From Entelurus aequoreus (taxonomy: Eukaryota; Chordata; Actinopteri; Syngnathiformes; Syngnathidae): a stretch of DNA of 64,000 bases. The stretch lies in assembly GCF_033978785.1 (NCBI RefSeq), contig NC_084753.1, positions 33,731,739-33,795,738 of the forward strand, written 5' to 3'. This document shows, piece after piece, positions 1 to 10,375 of this stretch (position 1 is the first letter of the stretch; the number at the start of each line of letters is the position of its first letter). The position numbers and the translations under genes are program-made. The notes under the pieces were generated by a model. The model was given only the letters and a program-made list of their open reading frames with translations, was not told the DNA's origin and searched no databases.

Positions 1-870
1 TTATTTCGAATACATTTGCAAACATTCCTAAAAAAAATAATTTTTTCACATTGTCATTATGGGCTTTTATGTGTAGAATTTTGAGGACAAAAATGAATTT
101 TTCCATTTTAGAATAAGGCTTTAAATTTGGATTGGCAAATTTATCTGCGTGGATGCAGAAAAAAAACTGTACAGTGCATCCGGAAAGTATTCACACCTTT
201 TCCACATTTTGTTACGCAACAGCCTTATTCTAAAATGGAATAAATCCATTTTGTCCTCAAAATTCTACACACAGTACCATATAATGACAATGGGAAAATG
301 TTTTTTCCCATTGTATACTTAGCCTGTTTATTTTTAATAAATCAGCAGAAATTTCAACAAAAAAAAAAGTTTTTTCACATTGTCATTATGTGCTATTATG
401 TGTAGAGTTTTGAGGACAAATATACATTTTTCCATTTTAGAATAAGGCTTCAAATTGGCAAACTTATCTGCTTGGACGCAAAAAAAAAACTGTACAGTGC
501 ATCCAGAAAGTATTTACTTTTTCCACATTTTGTTATGTTACAGCCTTATTCCAAACTGGAATAAATCCATGTTTGTCCTCAAAATTCTACACACAATACC
601 ACATAATGACAATGTGAGATTTTTTTATTACACATTTTTGCAAATGTATTAAAAGTTAAAAAAAACAAAAAAAGACGTGTACATAATTATTCACAGGCTT
701 TGCTCAATACATTGTTGATGCACCATTTTTTTAAATTTTGTTTTTTAATTTTGCAGAAGCACTTTTTTACATTGCCATTATGGGGTATTGTGTGTAGAAT
801 TTTGAGGACAAAAATGGATTTATCCCATTTTGGAATAAGGCTGTGACGTAACAAAATGTGGAAAAGGTGA
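1..870. repeat. Tc1-like transposon ends, tandemly duplicated
   Basis: The stretch is built from alternating left and right terminal sequences of a Tc1-like transposon. The left end (CTGTACAGTGCATCC...) occurs near 166 and 489. The complementary right end (TTTTGAGGACAAA...GAATAAGGCT) occurs near 90, 410 and 810. The two left ends are 323 bp apart and the flanking sequence repeats at the same interval, so one end pair was tandemly duplicated. No transposase sequence remains. The family is known in fish; the assignment is from recognition of the termini. Confidence 0.75.
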
Positions 871-1267
871 AGCTAAACTGTGAATACTGTAATTCGGCCT
901 GCATCCGATACCAGCAGTCCTGCATCTAAATTACCTCACGAGATTGGTGTATTTTAGTCAAGGGGTTTACAAAATGAAGCAGCTACGCATACTGTATGTA
1001 ATTAGTGTCCGTCATAGAACAACATTGCAGTCCAAAACAGCAAGTGTGTCAATACAAACAAGAATCAAGTCATTCCAGTTGCATATAACTTCCACTTACA
1101 AAACCTCCAAGGCAGAAGGGCATTAGAAAGCATCCAGTAACGAACGTGTCCGCATCTTTTAATTTGCTGCGCCATCAGCTTAACTTGATAAATTATTGAA
1201 GCCACTAAATTTTGCTCCACTTTAACCCAGAGACGGCAAAAATCCATTCCAGACATTTATGAATACC
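871..1267. other. No recognised feature
   Basis: No known repeat or gene was recognised. The two short open frames (60-63 codons) overlap on opposite strands and show no motif. Confidence 0.4.
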
Positions 1268-1345
1268 ATATTTTTTTGGAGTATAAGTCGCTCCGGAGTA
1301 TAAGCCGCACCGGCCGAAAATGTTTACACCAAAAAATAGTGTATT
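1268..1345 (+). repeat. Fragment of palindromic element (GGAGTATAAGTCGC family)
   Basis: Contains two copies of GGAGTATAAG(T/C)CGC followed by ACCGGCCGAAAATG, the same end sequence as the complete element at 1697-2203. It is a truncated end only. Confidence 0.6.
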
Positions 1346-1504
1346 TTTTTTTACTTGGCGCTATCTTAGAAGTACGCTTACTTGCCCTGTGTCATAATGT
1401 TAACGTTGTATGCATTCATTTTTAGCTAAATTTGTATGATTAAACCGAAAAATAAAGATAAACAAGAGTTTATCTTTAGTTAAAACAACAAAACAAATTC
1501 TGAC

Positions 1505-1696
1505 CAGTGGTTCGCAAACTTTTTTCCACCAAGTACCACCTCAGAAAACACTTGGCTCTCCAAGTACCACCATGATGACCAATGTAAAAAAAAACACGAA
1601 AAAAAACAGTAGCGTAGTAGGCCTAAGTATTCATTAAAAACAAATCAGAGGTTTTATTTACCCAGTCAATGTAATCGGTTTTGGCTACTGTAACAT
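1505..1696 (+). repeat. hAT-like element, left part, interrupted
   Basis: Begins CAGTGGTTCGCAAACTTTTT, a hAT-type terminal sequence, and contains AACACTTGGCTCTCCAAGT, which recurs in a second partial copy at 2649-2815. It stops at TACTGTAACAT, where the 1697-2203 element is inserted. The other copy shows the same site uninterrupted (CACTGTAACATTACACAG). Confidence 0.55.
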
Positions 1697-2203
1697 TACC
1701 GTATTTTTCGGAGTATAAGTCGCACCGGCCGAAAATGCAAAATAAAGAAGGAAAATAAACATATATAAGTCACACTGGAGTATAAGTCGCATTTTTGGGG
1801 GAAATTTATTTGATAAAAGCCAACACCAAGAATAGACATTTGAAAGGCAATTTAAAATAAATAAAGAATAGTGAACAACAGGCTGAATAAGTGTACGTTA
1901 TATGAGGCATAAATAACCAACTGAGAACGTGCCTGGTATGTTAACGTAACATATTATGGTAAGAGTCATTCAAATAACTATAACATATAGAACATGCTAT
2001 ACGTTTACCAAACAATCTGTCACTCCTAATCGCTAAATCCCATGAAATCTTATACGTCTAGTCACTTACGTGAATGAGCTAAATAATATTATTTGATATT
2101 TTACGCTAATGTGTTAATAATTTCACACATAAGTCACTCCGGAGTATAAGTCGCATCCAAACTATGAAAAAAAACTGCGACTTATAGTCCGAAAAATACG
2201 GTA
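1697..2203 (+). mobile_element. 507-bp non-autonomous DNA transposon with inverted ends
   Basis: Starts TACCGTATTTTTCGG and ends CCGAAAAATACGGTA. The inverted similarity continues as AGTATAAGTCGCA on the left against TGCGACTTATAG on the right. The trinucleotide CAT lies on both sides (1694-1696 and 2204-2206), a possible 3-bp duplication. There is no coding capacity. A comparison copy at 2649-2815 preserves the related empty site. The superfamily is uncertain; a 3-bp duplication would fit PIF/Harbinger. Confidence 0.7.
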
Positions 2204-2648
2204 CATGAAAGTGTTATTGTTGTTTGATTCATGTCACTTGGTCAAAGCTGGTCTAACATTCCACACTACAATACATCAAAAGTATGTATGGTATGTGCTG
2301 ATATCGGATCAATATCGGTAATAGCCAATACTAAAGACTCCAACGTCAATACTGAACGTGTATAAATCCCACCGGCCGTGAACGCAGCATAAAAACCTGT
2401 CTACTCTGCTGCTTGTGAGCGATAAGTGAAGTATTTTTACGAGCTTTTTATGGCCGTCTTTTTTCTTTTCAGCGGTCTTACACGTGAAGCATTTAGAGCA
2501 GAGGCGTCCAAAGTGCGGCCCGGCACGTTTTTAAAAACATTTTTTATTGACCCTCCTGTGTATATTGTAGTAATCAAATGAATTGATTATAGATGATATA
2601 TTAGGTATGACAGGCGTTTGTTTTTGTAACGCAATGTTTTGTTCAGAT
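2204..2648. other. Unclassified sequence, probably repeat-derived
   Basis: Contains GCGTCCAAAGTGCGGCCCGG near 2507, typical of the end of a dispersed fish hAT-like repeat. Otherwise no gene or boundary could be recognised. Confidence 0.35.
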
Positions 2649-2815
2649 ACCTTCTCAAACTTTTTCTCACAGAAAACACTTGGCTCTCCAAGTACCACCA
2701 CGTTAAAATACAGTAGCAAAAGTTTCAGGCTCGCGTAGAGACTTGATGCCCCAGCGCATCCAAGGTGATCCAAACAATGCAATATTTTTGGCCACTGTAA
2801 CATTACACAGTTTGA
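2649..2815 (+). repeat. Second partial copy of the 1505-1696 repeat
   Basis: Shares TCTCAAACTTTTT, GAAAACACTTGGCTCTCC and TACCACCA with 1505-1696 and continues through the point where that copy is interrupted. Confidence 0.55.
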
Positions 2816-2860
2816 TCAGTAACACTGTGTTTGCATATTTATTAGATGGTGCCCATAGCA

Positions 2861-3347
2861 TACACTACCGTTCATTTCTAAGAACAAGAATAGACTGTCG
2901 AGTTTCAGATGAAAGTTCTCTTTTTCTGGCCATTTTGAGCGTTTAATTGACCCCACAAATGTGATGCTCCAGAAACTCAAATTGCTCAAAGGAAGGTCAG
3001 TTTTGTAGCTTCTGTAACGAGCTAAACTGTCTTCAGATGTGTGAACATGATTGCACAAGGGTTTTCTAATCATCAATTAGCCTTCTGAGCCCATGAGCAA
3101 ACACATTGTACCATTAGAACACTGGAGTGATAGTTGCTGGGAATGGGCCTCTATACACCTATGTAGATATTGCACCAAAAACCAGACATTTGAGGCTAGA
3201 ATAGTCATTTACCACATTAGCAATGTATAGAGTGTATTTCTTTCAAGTTAAGACTAGTTTAAAGTTATCTTCATTGAAAAGTACAGTGCTTTTCCTTCAA
3301 AAACAAGGACATTTCAATGTGACCCCAAACTTTTGAACGGTAGTGTA
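2861..3347 (-). mobile_element. Tc1-type MITE, ACTACCGTTCAAAAGTTTGG family, one end deleted
   Basis: The right end reads CCCCAAACTTTTGAACGGTAG. The left end reads TACACTACCGTTCA and then jumps to TTTCTAAGAACAAG. The full copy at 38064-38593 (opposite orientation) has about 40 extra bp at this point, so the left end here lost the inner part of its inverted repeat. TA flanks fit Tc1/mariner targets. There is no coding capacity. Confidence 0.75.
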
Positions 3348-4120
3348 TATTTTTGATTTTTTTTTCACAACATTTGAACACCTGTGGGTCAGGTTGTTCC
3401 TGTACCGTCCTTCTACCTCCCGGCTGACACTCCTGGATTTGCCTCGCACTTTCCCTCCGAGGCCAAATCTCCCCGCTCTCATGTGGACAACGTGCCTTAC
3501 TTGTGAGCGCCGCCGCCGCCGACCCCAGCACGCGTCCCGCCTCGCCGCCCCTCCTCCACAGGAGCTTCATGTTTCCTGACAGGCGGGGGATGAGCGGTGG
3601 GGGGGCGTCACTTGTTGAGTGGGAGGAGTCCAAGACCGCCGGCCAATCACACGAGACGTCTCTTGTTTTGTTGTTGTGGAAGCCTCTCAGACAAAAACAA
3701 CAAAACAATGTCTTGTTATTATTTAATAGAATCTGCTGCAGTGTTATTTATAAATGTGTGTGTGAGGGTTATTAAGCACAAGTTGTATGTTGAATATTCT
3801 GTATATTTAAATGGAACAAGAAGAATGCATTTGTATCTTTTGTGGAAGATTTGATAGATTTTATTGTCAAATACAGAAACAACAAGAGCTTTTTGTGTCT
3901 TTACTGTTAACACACTCACACTCGCAAGAGGGACTGACACACTTCCTGTTCCCTGAGTGGGCGGGGGACTCCAGCAGAAAGAATGTGTTCTCCTGAGTGG
4001 GCGGGCGCTGATGAGAGCCATGTGACACACAGGAAGTGACTTGGACCGCTCTTTGTTATTTTTCAAACAGCTCGTGCTGCTGATGATACCAAGTGCAGCG
4101 AGCTGCGGCCTTGACCCTCT
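3348..4120. other. GC-rich unclassified segment
   Basis: GC- and CpG-rich between about 3400 and 3660, with a run of GCC triplets at 3509-3521 and two GAGTGGGCGGG motifs near 3953 and 3995. A promoter-like origin is possible, but no exon, splice pattern or known protein could be seen. The overlapping open frames on both strands (up to 145 codons) reflect GC content and carry no recognisable domain. Confidence 0.3.
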
Positions 4121-7100
4121 TGAGTCACGCTCACTTTAGGTCGAAGTTGAACCCACTTTAGGTCGAAGTTGAACCCACTTTAGGTCGAAGTCGCACTCAC
4201 TTTAGGTCGAAGTTGAACCCACTTTAGGTCGAAGTCGCACTCACTTTAGGTTGAAGTTGCGCCCACTTTAGGTCTAAATCGCACCTATTTTAAGTCTAAG
4301 TCACACCCACTTTAGGTCTAAGTCACGCCCACTCTAAGTCTAAGTCACGCCCACTTTAGGTCCAAGTCACGCCCACTCGAAGTGCAAGTCACACCCACTC
4401 TAAGTCTAAGTCATGCCCACTCGTAAGTCTAAGTCACGCCCACTTTAAGTCTAAGTCGAGCTCACTTTAGGTCTAAGTCACGCCCACTTTAAGTCTAAGT
4501 CACGTCCACTCTAAGTCTAAGTCACACCCACTCTAAATCTAAGTCACGCCCACTTTAGGTCTAAGTCACGCCCACTCAAAGTGCAAGTCACACCCACTCT
4601 AAGTCTAAGTCATGCCCACTTTAGGTCTAAGTCACACCCACTCGTAAGTCTAAGTTACGCCCACTTTAAGTCTAAGATTCACCTACTTTAAGTCTAAGTT
4701 GCGCCCACTTTAGATCTAAGTCATGCCCACTTTAAGTCGAAGTTGCGCCCACTTTAGGTCTAAGTCACGCCCACTTTAGGTCTAAATCGCACCTACTTTA
4801 AGTCTAAGTCACACCCACTTTAGGTCTAAGTCAAGCTCACTTTAGGTCTAAGTCACGCCCACTTTAAGTCTAAGTCGCACCCACTAAGTCTAAGTCACGC
4901 CCACTTTAGGTATAAGTCACGCCCACTCTAATTCTAAGTCACGCCCACTCTAAGTCTAAGTCACACCCACTCTAAATCTAAGTCACACCCACTGTAGGTG
5001 TAAGTCACACCCACTCGAAGTGCAAGTCACACCCACTAAGTCTAAGTCATGCCCACTTTAGGTCTAAGTCACACCCACTTTAAGTCTAAGTCATGCCCAC
5101 TCTAAGTCTAACTCACGCCCACTCGAAGTCTAAGTCATGCCCACTTTAGGTCTAAGTCACACCCACTCTAAGTCTAAGTCACGCCCACTCTAAGTCTAAG
5201 TCACGCCCATTTTAGGGCTAAGTTACACCCAATTTAAGTCTAAGTCACACCCACTTACTGTCTAAGTCACACCCACTTTAAGTCTAAGTCACGCCCACTT
5301 TAGGTCTAAGTCACACCCACTTCGAGTCTAACTCACAACCACTCGAAGTCTAAGTCATGCCCACTTTAGGTGTAAGTCACACCCACTTTAAGTCTAAGTC
5401 ACGCCCACTCTAAGTGTAAGTCACACCCACTCGTAAGACTAAGTCACGCCCACTTTAAGTCTGAGTCGCACCTACTTTAAGTCTAAGTTGCACCCACTTT
5501 AGGTCTAAGTCACACCCACTTTAAGTCTAAGTCGCACCCACTTTAGGTCTAAGTCGCACCCACTTTAGGTCTAAGTCACACCCACTTTAAGTCTAAGTCA
5601 CGCCCACTCTAAGTGTAAGTCACACCCACTCGTAAGTCTAAGTCGCACCCACTTTAGGTCTAAGTCGCACCCACTTTAAGTCTAAGTCGCACCCACTTTA
5701 AGTCTAAGTTGCATCCACTTTAAGTCTAAGTCACGCCCACTTTAAGTCTAAGTCACACCCACTTTAAGTCTAAGTCACGCCCACTTTAGGTCTAAGTCAC
5801 ACCCACTTCGAGTCTAACTCACACCCACTCGAAGTCTAAGTCATGCCCACTTTAGGTCTAAGTCACACCCACTTAATGTCTAAGTCACACCCACTTTAAG
5901 TCTAAGTCACGCCCACTTTAGGTCTAAGTCACACCCACTTCGAGTTTAACTCACACCCACTCGAAGTCTAAGTCATGCCCACTTTAGGTCTAAGTCACAC
6001 CCACTTTAAGTCTAAGTCACGCCCACTCTAAGTGTAAGTCACACCCACTCGTAAGTCTAAGTCACGCCCACTTTAAGTCTGAGTCGCACCTACTTTAAGT
6101 CTAAGTTGCACCCACTTTAGGTCTAAGTCACACCCACTTTAAGTCTAAGTCGCGCCCACTTTAGGTCTAAGTCGCACCCACTTTAGGTCTAAGTCACACC
6201 CACTTTAAGTCTAAGTCACGCCCACTCTAAGTGTAAGTCACACCCACTCGTAAGTCTAAGTCACGCCCACTTTAAGTCTGAGTCGCACCTACTTTAAGTC
6301 TAAGTTGCACCCACTTTAGGTCTAAGTCACACCCACTTTAAGTCTAAGTCACGCCCACTTTAGGTCTAAGTCGCACCCACTTTAGGTCTAAGTCACACCC
6401 ACTTTAAGTCTAAGTCACGCCCACTCTAAGTGTAAGTCACACCCACTCGCAAGTCTAAGTCACGCCCACTTTAAGTCTGAGTCGCACCTACTTTAAGTCT
6501 AAGTTGCACCCACTTTAGGTCTAAGTCACACCCACTTTAAGTCTAAGTCGCGCCCACTTTAGGTCTAAGTCGCACCCACTTTAGGTCTAAGTCACACCCA
6601 CTTTAAGTCTAAGTCACGCCCACTCTAAGTGTAAGTCACACCCACTCGTAAGTCTAAGTCACGCCCACTTTAAGTCTGAGTCGCACCTACTTTAAGTCTA
6701 AGTTGCACCCACTTTAGGTCTAAGTCACACCCACTTTAAGTCTAAGTCGCGCCCACTTTAGGTCTAAGTCACACCCACTTTAGGTCTAAGTCACACCCAC
6801 TTTAAGTCTAAGTCACGCCCACTCTAAGTGTAAGTCACACCCACTCGTAAGTCTAAGTCGCACCCACTTTAGGTCTATGTTGCACCAACTTTAGGTCTAA
6901 GTCACACCCACTTTAAGTCTAAGTCGCGCCCACTTTAGGTCTAAGTCGCACCCACTTTAGGTCTAAGTCACACCCACTTTAAGTCTAAGTCACGCCCACT
7001 CTAAGTGTAAGTCACACCCACTCGTAAGTCTAAGTCACGCCCACTTTAAGTCTGAGTCGCACCTACTTTAAGTCTAAGTTGCACCCACTTTAGGTCTAAG

Positions 7101-7643
7101 TCACACCCACTTTAAGTCTAAGTCGCGCCCACTTTAGGTCTAAGTCGCACCCACTTTAGGTCTAAGTCACACCCACTTTAAGTCTAAGTCACGCCCACTC
7201 TAAGTGTAAGTCACACCCACTCGTAAGTCTAAGTCGCACCCACTTTAGGTCTATGTTGCACCCACTTTAGGTCTAAGTCGCACCCACTTTAAGTCTAAGT
7301 CGCACCCACTTTAAGTCTAAGTTGCATCCACTTTAAGTCTAAGTTGCATCCACTTTAAGTCTAAGTCGCACCCACTCTAAGTCGTGCCCACTATAGGTGT
7401 AAGTCTCGCCCACTTCAGGTTTAAGTCACACCCACTTTAAGTCGCGCCTACTTTAAGTATAAGTCACGCCCATTTTGGGGGTAAGTCACGGCCACTTTAG
7501 GTCTAAGCCACACCCACTTAAATTATAAACCACGCCCACTTTAGGTCTAAATATTACACCCGCTTTAGGTCTAAGTCACACCCACTTCAAATATAAGTCA
7601 TGCCCACTTTAGGTCTAAGTCGCGCCCACTTCAAATCTAAGCC
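4121..7643 (+). repeat. 22-bp minisatellite array, about 160 units, with 199-bp higher-order repeat
   Basis: The unit is close to ACTTTAGGTCTAAGTCACGC plus CC, 22 bp, with frequent GG/AA, T/C and CACAC/CACGC/CGCAC variants. Variant units recur in a fixed order. The marker CTGAGTCGCACCTAC starts at 6079, 6278, 6477 and 6676, exactly 199 bp apart, and recurs at 7052 after 376 bp. 199 bp is nine units, one of them 23 bp long because of a CTCGTAAG variant. The edges (4121-4400 and 7380-7640) are more degenerate than the centre, as expected for an array homogenised from within. It has no unique spacers and does not code. Confidence 0.95.
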
Positions 7644-7775
7644 AGGTTGTTAGGTTTAGGGTTGGAATTGGGGGTTGGGTTCAAGTTAGGGTTTAGGGTT
7701 GGAGTTTAGAGAGTAAATTAATAGAATAAAAAGGTAGGTTAGGGTTAAGTTTGGGTTTTGGTTAAGGTTAGGGTT
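7644..7775 (+). repeat. Degenerate TTAGGG-like tract
   Basis: Repeated GGTTAGGGTT and TTTAGGGTTGG motifs with many irregular spacings. The complementary form (GACCCTAACCCAAACC, CCTAACCCTAAC) lies at about 8082-8118, on the other side of the 7829-8042 palindrome. The irregularity argues against a true telomere. Confidence 0.55.
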
Positions 7776-7828
7776 GCATATAATGAGCCAAAGAAGCACT
7801 ACATTCAAGAAGCAAAATAACAACCTTG

Positions 7829-8042
7829 GTGCGTTGCATTAGCCATCTTGGATCACGCTACAAATCCAGTGTCAACTCTGGCGTGGAGAATTAAGGGTCT
7901 AGGCTGCGGCCGCAGACACTCTCAGTTGTGCCCACATGGGTGACGACCACGAAAGTGGACCGTGTCTTAAAGACATACCCACAACGCCAGAGTGGACACT
8001 TGATTTGTAACGTGATCCAAGATGGCTAACGCAACGCACCAC
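7829..8042. mobile_element. Palindromic element, inverted arms of about 60 bp
   Basis: The left arm (7829-7890: GGTGCGTTG, AGCCATCTTGGATCACG, CAACTCTGGCGT) is the near-perfect inverse of the right arm (7980-8042: ACGCCAGAGT, CGTGATCCAAGATGGCT, CAACGCACC). The core holds GCTGCGGCCGCAG and GGTGACGACCACGAAAGTG. Telomere-like tracts in opposite orientation flank it. Probably a non-autonomous DNA transposon; no transposase. Confidence 0.6.
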
Positions 8043-8081
8043 AATTGTTATCATTGTTAAATGTATTCCTGTATCGGCTGA

Positions 8082-8118
8082 CCCTAACCCAAACCAAACC
8101 TCATCCTAACCCTAACTT
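8082..8118 (-). repeat. CCCTAA-like tract
   Basis: GACCCTAACCCAAACC and CCTAACCCTAAC, complementary to the tract at 7644-7775. Part of the same symmetrical arrangement around the palindrome. Confidence 0.5.
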
Positions 8119-8153
8119 ATTTTCAGCAGTATTTTTTTTATGTGTTTATTCCT

Positions 8154-8346
8154 GATTTCCGTGATACGCATTGTCCCTACACCTTCACTTCCGTAGTGGT
8201 CAGCCCTGTGGGCACGTGTTTAGGTCAGGTACAACTATCTGTGGCCGCAGCTTCGAGTCTAAGTCCCGCCCCCTTAAAGACGCGCCCACCGGGGTGACGA
8301 CTACGGAAGTGAAGCTGGAGAGACAATACGTAACACGGAAATCGGA
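8154..8346. mobile_element. Second palindromic element, related to 7829-8042
   Basis: The left arm (GATTTCCGTGATACG, ACTTCCGTAGT) inverts to the right arm (ACTACGGAAGT, CGTAACACGGAAATC). The core has CTGTGGCCGCAG, GAGTCTAAGTCCCGCCCCC and GGTGACGACTACGGAAGTG. These correspond to the core of 7829-8042 and also to a unit of the 4121-7643 array. Confidence 0.6.
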
Positions 8347-8825
8347 AATAAATAAAAATGTAACCTCCGTGCCACTCTGGGTTCACACGTGACGCAGTGC
8401 AGTCACGTGACGTCGTTACGAACGCTCTGACCCACCACCAAACTTTCAGGAAGATCGGGTAGGTATGACTTCTTGTAGTTGCAGAGAGTACAAAGTATTA
8501 AAGGCACTTATAAATACATTGCAATTTTAAGTGATGTTTTTCCCTAGAATGCCACCGCACAGGTAAAATGGTTGCCACCGTGTACCCACAATGCATTGCT
8601 CTGTTTGTTTTTTCTTTATAATAATACATTACCCGATTATTTGGAATATCGACTTGCTAACAGCGTTCGTTTAAGGGAAACAATTTTAAAACCATTATTG
8701 TGGTAAGTACACTATTCAGTGACTTCACCCTGACTGTGTTCAAAACATAACTGAGTGTGTTACAGGCAGCATTAGAAACAATTGCTATTGCGAAGACAGT
8801 ATGCATAATGTGGTATTATAAAACA
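8347..8825. other. No recognised feature
   Basis: AT-rich non-coding sequence. No repeat boundary or gene could be recognised. Confidence 0.4.
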
Positions 8826-8830
8826 GTAAG

Positions 8831-9469
8831 TGTTAGAATAATTGTATCTAAGTTATCACAAAACGTTGTGTTACATTGAGTTCAGCTCGCCCGGCGAGAG
8901 GACAAAAGCTGTCTTTGAGCCTCCCCAGCAGAAGGCTTGTAAAACTCCACTGTGTAGGATGGGAAGCAACATGAAGGGGTTCTGTTTCTTTGATGTATTG
9001 TAATCCACAGAAAGATTTTGTCTTGACCCGAGAACTACAAAGCGGAGAGGAAGCAGGACCAGACTCCCCTCTAGACGACCTTTTCTTTGAACTGTTTTGT
9101 GACAAAGGCGATGGATGTTTACGACCCCCGTGCCTTAGAAACAGCTGTTGCCATGTAATCAGGGAAAGTCCAAATAAAAGAGGAGGCGTACAATCTTTCG
9201 TTAGAGCGTGGTGACACTGTGCGAGGGTACAGGTGTACGCGTTTCTCCTCATCCATCCATCCATTTTCTACCGCGTATTCCCTTCGGGGTCGCGGGGGGT
9301 GCTGGAGCCTATCTCAGCTACAATCGGGCGGAAGGCGGGGTACACCCTGGACAAGTCGCCACCTCATCACAGGGCCAACACAGATAGTGAGCCAAATTTA
9401 ATTCTGTCTCTGTTTATTTCCTTGCTTCTTGTCTTGTTTAATAGATGTCATCAGTGTTTGAACCTGACA
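8831..9469 (-). mobile_element. Solo LTR with 5-bp target duplication
   Basis: Begins TGTTAGAATAATTG and ends GAACCTGACA, so both termini show the TG...CA form of an LTR. GTAAG lies immediately outside each end (8826-8830 and 9470-9474), an exact 5-bp duplication. A second copy, opposite strand, is at 32525-33108 with its own duplication. No internal retroelement genes are attached, so this is a solo LTR left by recombination. A SINE interrupts it at 9252-9387. The retroelement family cannot be named from the LTR alone. Confidence 0.85.
9252..9387 (-). mobile_element. SINE with GATG tail, 5'-truncated, inside solo LTR
   Basis: On the minus strand it reads TAGCTGAGATAGGCTCCAGC, then CGACCCCGAAGGGAATA, then a (GATG)n tail. 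The uninterrupted LTR at 32525-33108 shows the join TTTCTCCTCAAATTGAGCC, so this insertion is later than the LTR. Confidence 0.85.
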
Positions 9470-9474
9470 GTAAG

Positions 9475-9778
9475 ATAATGGATACATCAGCTTACTCTTA
9501 GATGTCATGTACATTGATAGCAATAAGGTTATAATTTACTCCTGAAGATGGAATAGTACTCCTGTTAGAAACTACAGTAATTGTGTAAAAGAACATCCAA
9601 ACTTGTTGAAAGCTATAGAACAGGGGTGTCAAAGTCAAGGCATTATCTATAGCCCCCGGGATGATATTTGATTAGTATTAGCACCGGTGTTGGTGCTAGG
9701 AATTTTCAAAATGGGATCCCATTTTGAAAAACAATTCACATTTTACCATAGACCAGTTAAGAATCTGTCTGATCATCT
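9475..9778. other. No recognised gene; short hAT-like end near 9622
   Basis: CAGGGGTGTCAAAGTCAAGG at about 9622 resembles one end of a fish hAT-like repeat. The rest is unclassified. Confidence 0.35.
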
Positions 9779-9786
9779 ATCTAAAG

Positions 9787-10367
9787 CAGTGGTTCCTAAC
9801 CCTGTTGAAGGTTCCCGAACCCCACCAGTTTCATATGCGCATTCTTTAGTGAATGATAAAATGTTCAGTTTTTTTTCAAATTCAAGAAAAAGTTATATGG
9901 TTTTTTTTACTGGTGCACAAAATGAACCGTGCATGAACATCACCTTGTTCAAAGAACAAAACCAACACAGTGCATAAACTCACAACAAATTACACACCTT
10001 ACACACATTACCAGGAATTGATTAACGTGGACCCCGACTTAAACGAGTTGAAAAACTTATACGGGTGTTACCATTTAGAGGTCAATTGTACGGAATATGT
10101 ACAGTACTTTGTAAACTGTACTGTGTATTCTCTTCCTTTGCAATCTGCTAGTAAAAGTTTCAATCAATCAATCAAAAAACCTGCAAATCAGATGGAAAAT
10201 TAGAGGGAACATTGTTTGGGGGTATTCATAATACGCCGATAGGGAGAAGTTTTTATTTACACGATAATTCGGATGTGTCTATACCTCCGTGGCGGAGGCT
10301 CCGCCAAACTCTGAGGCCGACTCACCGAACCCCTAGGGTTCGATCGAACCCAGGTTAAGAACCACTG
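9787..10367. mobile_element. hAT-like MITE (CAGTGGTTCCTAACC ends)
   Basis: Starts CAGTGGTTCCTAACC and ends GGTTAAGAACCACTG. Flanking octamers ATCTAAAG (9779-9786) and TTCTAAAG (10368-10375) match at 7 of 8 positions, as expected for a hAT target duplication. A LINE tail is inserted at about 10000-10179. The 96- and 77-codon frames across it are incidental. Confidence 0.85.
10000..10179 (+). mobile_element. L2-like LINE 3' end with TCAA tail
   Basis: Carries GTGGACCCCGACTTAAACGA, a GGTGTTACCATTTAG stretch and a 3' tail of TCAATCAATCAA. The same 3' end follows the LINE reading frame at 34021-34470, which identifies it as a LINE tail. Severely 5'-truncated. Confidence 0.8.
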
Positions 10368-10375
10368 TTCTAAAG

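Noticed and set aside
3271..3708. 145-codon frame on the minus strand
   Set aside because: It begins in a GC-rich unclassified segment and runs into the end of a Tc1-type MITE; composition is low-complexity.
4121..7643. CRISPR-like regular repeats
   Set aside because: There are no unique spacers; units are contiguous and vary gradually. This is a eukaryotic minisatellite.
7644..7775. Telomere or chromosome-fusion point
   Set aside because: The TTAGGG-like motifs are irregular and symmetrical around a palindrome, better explained as part of a repeat element.
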